From Clostridiales bacterium UBA6468 (GTDB lineage Bacteria > Bacillota > Clostridia > Oscillospirales > Oscillospiraceae): a stretch of 11,882 nt of DNA. Both the position numbers and the translations under genes were made by a program. The DNA lies in contig DJNI01000040.1 of NCBI GenBank assembly GCA_002436765.1, forward strand, positions 1,368-13,249, read 5' to 3'. Shown here in pieces: positions 6,775-11,882 of the stretch. How positions within the stretch are numbered: the stretch's first letter is position 1; every line of letters starts with the position of its first letter. A model generated the notes under the pieces. The model searched no databases and was not told the origin of the DNA. It saw only the letters and a program-made list of their open reading frames with translations.

Positions 6775-8136
6775 TCAGCCGTTCACAGTCTGGTACTCGA
6801 TGGCCCAGCCGTCAACAAAGGCGGTCTTAACGGCTTCCCAGTTGGCGTCGGTGGGATCAGCGGAGTAAGCGGCCAGAGCGGTGACAACGGTAGCTCTCCA
6901 GGAGTCCACGTTGGGCGTGTAGTTGAATGCCCAGGAGACGTTGTAGTTGCCCTTTGCCAGCAGTTCGTTGCCATCGGCCAGGAAGGTGTTGGTGGACTCA
7001 GGGCAGCTCTTGAAGGGCAGGGCGCCCAGAGTGTCGACCATCTTCTGAGAAGCGGTGGGATCGGTGACCAGCCAGTACAGGAAGTCGAGAGAAGCCTTCT
7101 GATCTTCCTCGGACGCCTGGCTGTTCACGGCCCAGCAGTTCTCGGTGCCGGAGCACAGGCCGGCCTTCTCCTCGCCTGCAACGCCGCAGTAGATGGGGAT
7201 CATGGCAAGCTCGTCGCCGCTCATGCCGAACTTGTCGGCGGAGGTCAGGTTCGCGTACTCCCAGGTGCCGTTCTGATAGAAGACAGCCTTGCCTTCGCCG
7301 AACTCAGCCTCGGACTGGTCGCCGGTGCTGGTGGTCAGGGTCTTGGCGTCAGCGGCAGTGTCGGTGATGTACAGATCCCAGATCTGGCGGAAGTTGTCCA
7401 GGTAGGTACCCTTGATCTCGGCGGGCTGCTCGGTCACGTTGTCGTCGCGGAACTCGTAGAACAGGGGCATGTTGGCCAGGTGACCGGAGAACCGCCAGGA
7501 AGAGGAGCTATCCAGACCGGCGGAGGAGAAGGCGTCGAAGCCCAGCTCGGAAGCGCGGGCGTGGATGTCGTCGGCAACGGCCTTCAGAGAAGCGAAGTCC
7601 TTGATCTCGTCCAGGGAGTGACCGGCCTTCTCCAGCAGGGTCTTGTTGACGATGATGCCGAAGGACTCGAAGCAGTAGCCCATAGCCTTCAGCTCACCGG
7701 CCTCGTTGTAGAGGTTGAAGTCGTTGGTGGTCAGCTCACCGGCCAGAGCCGTTCCGGTCAGATCCAGAGCGTACTCGTCCCAGTCCTTCAGACCGGACAT
7801 GTTGCCGATGTTGTAGATGGTGGGAGCGCCGTCCTTGCCCATCTGCGCGGTCAGGGTGTCGGAGTAGGTGCCGGAAGCAGCGGTAACAACCTTAACGGGG
7901 ACGCCGGTGGTCTCGGTGTAGAGCTTAGCCAGCTCCTGCAGAGCGCCGTCTGCTTCGGGCTTGAAGTTCAGGTAGTAAACGGAGCCGGTCGCGGCGGGAG
8001 CCTCGGTCGCGGCAGCAGTGGTGGCGCTGACATCGGCTTCGGTGGGAGCCTTGGTCTCGGTGGTGGTCTCGGAGCCGCAGGCGGCCAGACCCATCACCAT
8101 GACAACTGCCAGCAGCAATGCAATCAGCTTTTTCAT
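6775..8136 (-). CDS. Extracellular solute-binding lipoprotein of a carbohydrate ABC importer
   Basis: Sugar-capturing component that hands its ligand to the two permeases. The 453-residue protein begins with a lipoprotein signal peptide: positive residues KK at 2-3, a hydrophobic core, and a lipobox LAAC with the modified Cys20. A flexible linker rich in Thr, Ala and Glu (about 21-50) precedes a family 1 binding-protein fold. The start at 8136 has AGGAGG about eight bases upstream. It is the first gene after a strong promoter and LacI-type operators, and it precedes the two permease genes on the same strand. The ligand is not visible from the sequence. Maltodextrin is inferred from the cluster with malQ. 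The gene appears complete, and its length and composition are typical of Clostridial CUT1 binding proteins. Confidence 0.93.
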   Translation of the reverse strand: MKKLIALLLAVVMVMGLAACGSETTTETKAPTEADVSATTAAATEAPAATGSVYYLNFKPEADGALQELAKLYTETTGVPVKVVTAASGTYSDTLTAQMGKDGAPTIYNIGNMSGLKDWDEYALDLTGTALAGELTTNDFNLYNEAGELKAMGYCFESFGIIVNKTLLEKAGHSLDEIKDFASLKAVADDIHARASELGFDAFSSAGLDSSSSWRFSGHLANMPLFYEFRDDNVTEQPAEIKGTYLDNFRQIWDLYITDTAADAKTLTTSTGDQSEAEFGEGKAVFYQNGTWEYANLTSADKFGMSGDELAMIPIYCGVAGEEKAGLCSGTENCWAVNSQASEEDQKASLDFLYWLVTDPTASQKMVDTLGALPFKSCPESTNTFLADGNELLAKGNYNVSWAFNYTPNVDSWRATVVTALAAYSADPTDANWEAVKTAFVDGWAIEYQTVNG

Positions 8137-8180
8137 TCGTATTTCCTCCTATTTTCGTTCCGGCTGAGCCGGATGGTGGT

Positions 8181-8204
8181 TTGGAAACGATTCCAACGTT
8201 TCCA
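8181..8204. promoter_or_regulatory. Overlapping LacI-type operators before the binding-protein gene
   Basis: TTGGAAACGATTCCAA (8181-8196) is a CG-centred palindrome with mismatches only next to the centre, the typical layout of LacI/GalR and CcpA sites. A second symmetry combines TGGAAACG (8182-8189) with its inverted copy CGTTTCCA (8197-8204). Both lie at or immediately downstream of the predicted transcription start, so a bound repressor would block initiation or elongation. The likely binder is the LacI-family protein of the same cluster. CcpA is an alternative because the site also resembles a cre element. Confidence 0.75.
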
Positions 8205-8211
8205 TGTCAAC

Positions 8212-8240
8212 ATCATAGCGCACTTTATCCAAAAGTGCAA
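8212..8240 (-). promoter_or_regulatory. Main promoter of the maltodextrin cluster
   Basis: TTGCAC (8235-8240) and TATGAT (8212-8217) on the minus strand are separated by exactly 17 bases, a near-consensus sigma-A promoter. Transcription would begin near 8205, giving a leader of about 70 bases. The operators at 8181-8204 follow at once. An inverted repeat, GCACTTT/AAAGTGC (8220-8238), spans the -35 box and spacer and could be another protein site. Confidence 0.8.
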
Positions 8241-8403
8241 CTATAATTTTCGCCCTTTTTGAAAGTTCTGCATATTCCACAATTTTGGATTGGCCGTTTT
8301 GGTGATATTTTCAGTCGCCCTCTGAATCCGGCGGCAGGTTTTCCACGGAACGGAAGCAGCGCCGCCGCCAAAAAGGCAACGGCGCCGTCAATTTCTCCGG
8401 ATT
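8241..8403. other. Gap between the metal ATPase gene and the maltodextrin promoter
   Basis: No gene is visible. On the side of the ATPase stop codon there is an imperfect hairpin at 8359-8385 (GCGCCG/CGGCGC plus GCC/GGC around AAAAA, with a two-base internal mismatch). It lacks a good T run in either direction. The side next to the maltodextrin promoter is AT-rich and may act as an UP element. I see no strong terminator for the ATPase gene, so some transcripts may run into the sugar cluster. Confidence 0.4.
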
Positions 8404-10569
8404 TTACTTCTTGTACAGGATGCGGATGGAGTTGAGAACACACAGCATTGCCACGCCGGAGTCGGCGATCACAGCCAGCCACATGGAGGCGTAGCCGCAC
8501 AGACCCAGGATCATGACGGCCAGCTTCACCGCCAGCGCGAACACCACGTTCTCCCAGGCGATCCGGGCGGTCTGTCTGGAAATGCGCAGCGCCTGTGGCA
8601 CCGCCGCCACGTCGGAGGTCATGAACACCACGTCCGCCGCCTCGATGGCCGCGTCCGCGCCGCTGCCCATGGCCGCGCCCACGTCCGCGCCGGCCAGCAC
8701 GGGGGCGTCGTTGATGCCGTCGCCGACGAACATGGCCGCGCCCTTGGCCTCCCGGATGGATTGCAGCCGCTCAAGCTTCTGCTGGGGCAGCAGCCCTGCG
8801 TGAACCTCCCGGATGCCGACGGCTCCGGCAACGGCCTTGGCCGATTCCTCGGCGTCACCGGTGAGCATCACGGCCTCGATTCCGTAATCCCGCAGGGCGC
8901 GGACGGCGCTCTCCGCGCCGGTCTTGATGGTGTCGGCAATGAGCAGGTAGCCCCGATAGACGCCGTTCACCGCCACCAGCACCTTGGTACCGTATTCCTT
9001 GGACTTGGGGAAGGTCACACCCTCCTCCGTCAGCAGCTGCCCGTTGCCGCAGAGAATTTCCCTGCCGTCCAGCTTCGCCCGGATGCCCCGGCCGGCCAGC
9101 TCCTCCAGCTCCTCGGGACGGCGAAGCTCCATATTCCGCGCCCTGGCCGCCGCGACGATGCTCTCGGCGATGGGGTGGGTGGACTGCTGCTCGCAGCTTG
9201 CGCAGAGCGAAAGCAGCTCGTCGCCGCCTACGATCTTCTGCACGGTAAAGTCGCCCTTGGTGATGGTGCCGGTCTTATCCATGATGACGGCCTTGATCTT
9301 GCCCATGGCCTCCATGGACTGACCGCCCTTAAAGAGGATGCCCCGCTTGCCGCCCGCGCCGATACCGGCGAAGAAGGCCAGCGGCACGCTGAGGACCAGC
9401 GCGCAGGGGCAGCTCATGACCAGAAATGTCAGGGCGGTGTAGACCCACTTGTTCCAGTCGCCTGTAACGAGGGAGGGGATGATCGCCGTCAGCACGGCGA
9501 TGCCCACCACGACGGGGGTGTAGACCCGGGCAAATCGGGTTATAAAGCGGTCGATCTTGGGCTTGCTGGCGGCGGCATTTTCCACGCTGTCCAGAATGCG
9601 GGTGACCATGGATTCGGACAGAGGCTTTTCCACCCGGACGGTTAGCTGACCTGCGGTATTGACGCAGCCGGAAACCACGCCGTCTCCTTCGGCCACGGGA
9701 ACCGGCACCGGCTCGCCGGTGATGGGGGCGGTATCAATGCGGCTGCTGCCGCTGACCACAATGCCGTCCAGCGGGATCCGGTCGCCGGGACGAACCAGTA
9801 CGATGTCGCCGATCTTTGCTTCCCCGGCAGGGATCTCCCGCACCGTTTCCCCATCCACCAGCTGCACCACCTCGGGGCGCAGGTCAACGGCTTCCATGAT
9901 CTGGCTGCGGCTGCGGGCGACGGCTCTGTCTTCAAAGTATTCGCCCACGCGGTAAAACAGCATGACGCCCACCGCCTCGGTAAAGCTGCCGATGAAGAAG
10001 GCGCCGATGGAGGCAAGAGCCATCAGGAAGTTCTCGTCCAGCATCTGACCCCGGGCAAGGTTCCTGACGGCCGTCTCAACGACCTCCTTGCCCAGCAGGA
10101 CATAGGCCACCAGGCACACGCCCAGCGTCAGCCAGGTAAGTCCGAAATGCTCCAGCACCAGCCCCACCACAAACAGAACCGCGCCAACCAGGATCGGCTT
10201 CAGGTCTTCCGATTCCTCGCCGCCGTGCGCGTGGGTATGTTCATGCTCATGATGCTCGTCTTCGTGGTCGTGATCGTGGTGATGCTCATGGTCGTGACCG
10301 CAGCAGCAGTCGTGGTGATGCGCATGTTCGCCCCCATGGCTGTGAGCGCCGTCTCTGGGGCAGAATTTCACCTCCGGCTCCACCTTTCGGGCGACCTCCT
10401 GCAGCTTGGGGAGCAGAGCGTCCGGGTCTTCGGCGGTGATCCGAAGCTGCCTCGTGGCGTAGGTAAGCACCGCCTCCTGCACCTCGGGGAGTGCGCCCAG
10501 CGCCGCCTCCACCTTCGACGCGCAGTTGGCGCAGTCCAGATTCTCTACCAGATATACTTTCTTCACCAT
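8404..10569 (-). CDS. P1B-type heavy-metal-exporting ATPase (Zn/Cd/Pb type)
   Basis: Membrane pump that uses ATP to export divalent soft metals from the cytoplasm. The 721-residue protein has, in order: an N-terminal heavy-metal-associated domain with CANC at 13-16; a linker (76-115) with 19 histidines and a CCC triplet; the first membrane helices (about 125-210); TGEP at 284-287; the transport motif SCPCAL with CPC at 387-389; DKTGT with phosphorylated Asp431; the HP motif of the nucleotide domain (465-466); GDGIND at 616-621; and a final membrane pair carrying Lys682 and Asp703. The CPC motif with these last two residues is the signature of the ZntA/CadA subgroup, not of copper pumps. The start at 10569 has GGGAGG about seven bases upstream. 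It is transcribed alone from its own promoter with a metal-sensor-like operator. ZntA and CadA cannot be told apart here, so no symbol is given. Confidence 0.95.
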   Translation of the reverse strand: MVKKVYLVENLDCANCASKVEAALGALPEVQEAVLTYATRQLRITAEDPDALLPKLQEVARKVEPEVKFCPRDGAHSHGGEHAHHHDCCCGHDHEHHHDHDHEDEHHEHEHTHAHGGEESEDLKPILVGAVLFVVGLVLEHFGLTWLTLGVCLVAYVLLGKEVVETAVRNLARGQMLDENFLMALASIGAFFIGSFTEAVGVMLFYRVGEYFEDRAVARSRSQIMEAVDLRPEVVQLVDGETVREIPAGEAKIGDIVLVRPGDRIPLDGIVVSGSSRIDTAPITGEPVPVPVAEGDGVVSGCVNTAGQLTVRVEKPLSESMVTRILDSVENAAASKPKIDRFITRFARVYTPVVVGIAVLTAIIPSLVTGDWNKWVYTALTFLVMSCPCALVLSVPLAFFAGIGAGGKRGILFKGGQSMEAMGKIKAVIMDKTGTITKGDFTVQKIVGGDELLSLCASCEQQSTHPIAESIVAAARARNMELRRPEELEELAGRGIRAKLDGREILCGNGQLLTEEGVTFPKSKEYGTKVLVAVNGVYRGYLLIADTIKTGAESAVRALRDYGIEAVMLTGDAEESAKAVAGAVGIREVHAGLLPQQKLERLQSIREAKGAAMFVGDGINDAPVLAGADVGAAMGSGADAAIEAADVVFMTSDVAAVPQALRISRQTARIAWENVVFALAVKLAVMILGLCGYASMWLAVIADSGVAMLCVLNSIRILYKK

Positions 10570-10597
10570 GGGAATGCCTCCCTAATTAAGTGTATAT

Positions 10598-10613
10598 ATG
10601 AGCATACGCTCAT
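10598..10613. promoter_or_regulatory. ArsR/SmtB-like operator of the metal ATPase gene
   Basis: ATGAGCATACGCTCAT is a palindrome with mismatches only at the two symmetric positions beside the centre, flanked by AT-rich sequence. TGAGC/GCTCA halves in AT-rich context resemble sites of ArsR/SmtB metal sensors such as ZiaR, CzrA and CadC. It lies a few bases after the predicted transcription start, where a metal-free repressor would block the promoter. No such regulator is encoded in the window, so the binder is inferred. Confidence 0.6.
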
Positions 10614-10624
10614 TTGTTGATATC

Positions 10625-10653
10625 AGTATACATCGCGTTTCTCTCTTTGTCAA
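10625..10653 (-). promoter_or_regulatory. Near-consensus promoter of the metal ATPase gene
   Basis: On the minus strand a perfect TTGACA (10648-10653) and TATACT (10625-10630) are separated by exactly 17 bases. Transcription should begin near 10618, about 50 bases before the start codon. This is the best match to sigma-A consensus in the window. A promoter this strong normally needs a repressor to keep it silent, in line with the adjoining palindrome. Confidence 0.85.
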
Positions 10654-10663
10654 TAGGAAAACA

Positions 10664-10704
10664 GGAAAAATTTCGGGCAGCGCCGCATGGATACGGCGCT
10701 GCCC
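10664..10704 (-). terminator. Terminator between the DUF2284 gene and the metal ATPase promoter
   Basis: The minus strand has GGGCAGCGCCG pairing perfectly with CGGCGCTGCCC (10675-10685 and 10694-10704) around an eight-base loop. It is followed by GAAATTTTTCC. Eleven mostly G-C pairs and a nearby T5 make a good intrinsic terminator. It lies just upstream of the ATPase promoter, so it insulates the two units. One stem arm can pair alternatively with a sequence at 10829-10837. Confidence 0.8.
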
Positions 10705-10714
10705 GGATGGTTTT

Positions 10715-10850
10715 CATACTGAACTTCAATTAAAATCTTTTCTAGGGAAAGGATTTTAATTGCCCGAAGGGCACGGAGTTCATATGAGACGTGTTTTGTG
10801 ATTTCTTTCCTTATAAATCACAAAACGAGCAGCGCCGCTAGGCGATGCCT
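10715..10850 (-). ncRNA. Highly structured 3' segment after the DUF2284 gene; candidate RNA element or repeat
   Basis: Most of this gene-free stretch can pair. A 12-pair hairpin lies at 10793-10826 (GTTTTGTGATTT/AAATCACAAAAC). An outer stem at 10715-10725 with 10777-10786 has ten pairs and one bulged base. It encloses two hairpins, a 16-pair stem at 10727-10762 and a short GCCC/GGGC stem at 10762-10772, giving a three-way junction. At the far end GCAGCGCCG (10829-10837) is the inverted copy of the terminator arm at 10694-10702. The layout resembles a riboswitch or attenuator, or a small mobile palindromic element. I do not recognise it as a known RNA family. Structure is seen in the sequence; function is not. 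Confidence 0.5.
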
Positions 10851-10866
10851 TAATCAGGAAATAGTA

Positions 10867-11400
10867 TCAGAAAAGCAGCAGGGAAATCCAGGTCACAACG
10901 TTATCCCCGTACTGGAACTCGATCCCGCAGTGCTCCAGTGTGGGAATAATGTTGATGCCCTGGCTTTCCACACAGGGGTGCATCCGTTCCGGATGGCGGC
11001 AGGGCAGGTTGTCCAGGAAAGCGCACCGGGGGCAGATGGCGCAGGATTCCGTGGACAATATATAAGGTTCCACGCCCTGTTCCCGGAAGAAGCCGCCCAC
11101 CTGATTGGTGATGTCCTCGTGGTCGGCGCGGGTGGCGAGGGTCTGCTTGATGTCGGCGATGTCTGAAACCTCCGTGACGGTGGCGATCATCAGGCAGTTT
11201 TTGTAGCGCATACACTTCTCCTGACATGTCTCCACACTGCCGACGCCGGGGGGACACGCCCAGCTTTTGCCGTACATGGGGCATTCATGCTCGCAGATCC
11301 ACCGGACGCGCCGGGAAAATTCCAGCTCCTGCGGGTCAATAAACTGATAGCAGTACAGGGGCAGCTCCGCCAGCTTTTTCTCTAAAATTTCCCGATTCAT
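10867..11400 (-). CDS. DUF2284 family cysteine-rich putative metal-binding protein
   Basis: Soluble 177-residue protein of unknown function. It has 13 cysteines in two groups. The first contains CEHECPMYGKSWACPP (36-51), followed by CQEKC and a further Cys (59-69). The second contains CAICPRC (120-126), then LPCRHPE and HPCVESQGI (132-149). These two blocks are the hallmark of DUF2284 proteins, which are predicted to bind a metal or iron-sulfur cluster. There is no signal peptide or membrane segment. The start at 11400 has GGAGG about seven bases upstream and overlaps the stop of the phosphatase gene by four bases (ATGA), so the two were once co-translated. With the upstream gene broken and fused to other sequence, its present promoter is unclear. 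The downstream neighbour, a metal pump, has a separate promoter, so a functional link is only suggestive. Confidence 0.88.
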   Translation of the reverse strand: MNREILEKKLAELPLYCYQFIDPQELEFSRRVRWICEHECPMYGKSWACPPGVGSVETCQEKCMRYKNCLMIATVTEVSDIADIKQTLATRADHEDITNQVGGFFREQGVEPYILSTESCAICPRCAFLDNLPCRHPERMHPCVESQGINIIPTLEHCGIEFQYGDNVVTWISLLLF

Positions 11401-11768
11401 CCAAATTCCTCCATGATCCGGGTGCAGCCCTCTACCAGGTCGTCCCAGGTTTTGCCAAAATCCCCCGTATACCAGGGGTCGGCCACGTCCCGGTCAAGCA
11501 GCGGCCGGATCTTCTCCGGGTCGTCGGGAAGCAGCCGTTTCAGAAGCCGGGCGTTGCTGTGATCCATATAATAAATCCGGTCAAAATGCCGCAAGTCCGC
11601 AGCGGTCACCTGCCGTGCGGTGTGATTCCCACAGAAAACGCCGTGCCGTTCCAGTTCCCGCCGTGCGGCCGGGTAAACGGGGTTGCCGATCTCCTCCCGG
11701 CTCACCGCCGCGGAGTCGATCTCGAACCGATCGGCCACTCCCGCCCGTGCGGCCATGTCCTTTAAAAC
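11397..11768 (-). pseudogene. Low-molecular-weight protein tyrosine phosphatase lacking its 5' end
   Basis: The readable part corresponds to all but roughly the first 25 residues of a low-molecular-weight phosphatase, starting at VLKDMAARAGVADRFEID. Kept features are IYYMDHSN and the general-acid loop DPWYTGDF near the C-terminus. The catalytic P-loop (Cys-x5-Arg-Ser), which family members carry near residues 8-15, is missing, so no phosphatase activity is expected. An ATG at 11756 could start a 119-residue product, but it has no properly spaced ribosome binding site and lies inside the conserved region. In frame upstream there are only three more codons before a TAA at 11778 belonging to unrelated sequence. 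The break looks like an insertion or rearrangement. An assembly join is the main alternative. The stop overlaps the DUF2284 start by four bases. Confidence 0.8.
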
Positions 11769-11882
11769 ACAGATACCTTAATTTTTACGTAATAGATTCA
11801 CGCCGAGTGCCTCTAACAGTCCTTGTGTCTTCTTTTGAATGGCGGAAATTTTGACTCCTCGCCCATCCCCGGTGTTGACCTG
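11769..11882 (-). mobile_element. Foreign sequence joined to the phosphatase gene, possibly one end of an insertion sequence
   Basis: Phosphatase similarity stops abruptly near 11768, and the bases beyond belong to a different coding sequence that ends 10 bases from the break. A coding region ending this close to the junction is usual for an insertion sequence. The other end, terminal inverted repeat and target duplication are outside the window, so the assignment is inference. Confidence 0.4.
11778..11882 (-). CDS. C-terminal 34 residues of an unidentified protein, possibly a transposase
   Basis: The minus strand is open from the window edge to a TAA at 11778. It reads QVNTGDGRGVKISAIQKK, then a helix-like stretch containing LLEALGV, and ends in LLRKN. 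The reading frame has no start codon in the window because the gene runs off the edge. The basic, helical tail and the position against a broken gene suggest a DDE transposase. Some IS4/IS1634-type transposases end with a similar short helix, but I do not recognise the family from so little sequence. Codon use is more AT-rich (AAA, ATT, TTA, AAT) than in neighbouring genes, which fits acquired DNA. It could also be an ordinary gene moved here by rearrangement. Confidence 0.5.
   Translation of the reverse strand, partial: QVNTGDGRGVKISAIQKKTQGLLEALGVNLLRKN

Noticed and set aside
6679..8262. 527-codon plus-strand open frame opposite the binding-protein gene
   Set aside because: It is the antisense shadow of the lipoprotein gene, crosses its promoter and operators, and gives a Gly/Val/Gln-rich product without recognisable motifs.
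8225..8500. 91-codon minus-strand open frame overlapping the end of the ATPase gene and the sugar promoter
   Set aside because: It lies in a different frame inside the ATPase 3' end, extends across the -35 region of the next promoter, has no ribosome binding site and no recognisable domain.
8761..9645. Plus-strand open frame opposite the ATPase gene
   Set aside because: It mirrors a well-conserved P1B ATPase reading frame and has no family match of its own; a GC-skewed codon shadow.
10205..10345. Short tandem-like repeats of CAT/CAC/GTG resembling a microsatellite or CRISPR-like array
   Set aside because: They are the codons of the histidine-rich linker of the ATPase, with irregular unit spacing and no separate spacers.
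10570..10866. tRNA or other standard RNA gene in the structured gap
   Set aside because: The hairpins do not form a cloverleaf of the right arm lengths and no TTC-type T-loop or CCA-like acceptor end is seen; treated instead as an unidentified structured element.
11397..11756. Intact 119-residue protein starting at the ATG at 11756
   Set aside because: The homology continues in frame upstream of this ATG, the catalytic P-loop is absent, and no properly spaced ribosome binding site precedes it, so a truncated phosphatase gene is the better reading.

Overview
The window looks like chromosomal DNA from a GC-rich gut-type Firmicute (Clostridia, most likely the Oscillospirales). The signs are AGGAGG-type ribosome binding sites, a Firmicute lipoprotein with a Thr/Ala-rich linker, sigma-A promoters with 17-base spacers, a DUF2284 protein, and the absence of any ATPase gene beside a carbohydrate ABC importer. 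This placement is inferred from gene content and style; no marker gene in the window fixes the genus. Every real gene lies on the minus strand, so the map is best read from the right end to the left.

Right end (about 10.87-11.88 kb): a broken two-gene unit. A low-molecular-weight protein tyrosine phosphatase gene has lost its 5' part, including the catalytic P-loop. It is fused at about 11769-11778 to foreign sequence carrying the last 34 codons of another protein, possibly a transposase. Its 3' end overlaps a DUF2284 cysteine-rich, putative metal-binding protein by 4 bases. A gene-free but highly structured segment follows (10675-10850). It holds several hairpins ending in a terminator, and three copies of one 9-base sequence that allow two mutually exclusive pairings.

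Middle right (8.40-10.65 kb): a zinc/cadmium/lead-type P1B ATPase with an N-terminal metal-binding domain and a 19-histidine linker. It has a near-consensus promoter (TTGACA-17-TATACT) and an ArsR/SmtB-like operator, but no regulator gene nearby.

Middle (2.14-8.24 kb): a maltodextrin-type uptake and processing cluster, read in the order substrate-binding lipoprotein, MalF-like permease, MalG-like permease, LacI-family regulator, MalQ 4-alpha-glucanotransferase. A strong promoter (TTGCAC-17-TATGAT) precedes the lipoprotein gene. Overlapping LacI-type operators lie at and just after the predicted transcription start, which suggests control by the LacI protein encoded in the cluster. Hairpins separate lipoprotein from permeases, permeases from regulator, and regulator from malQ. 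They would allow graded expression along one transcript. The importer would bring in maltose or maltodextrins and MalQ would rearrange them in the cytoplasm. The energising ATPase must come from elsewhere.

Left end (0-1.9 kb): trmL (tRNA wobble 2'-O-methyltransferase) and pgk (phosphoglycerate kinase) behind their own promoter, separated from malQ by a strong terminator. A ribosome binding site at the left edge shows that another minus-strand gene begins just outside the window.

Most of the window is recognisable metabolism and transport. The parts that deserve attention are the truncated phosphatase junction, the switch-like structured segment at 10675-10850, and the hairpins and operators of the maltodextrin cluster.
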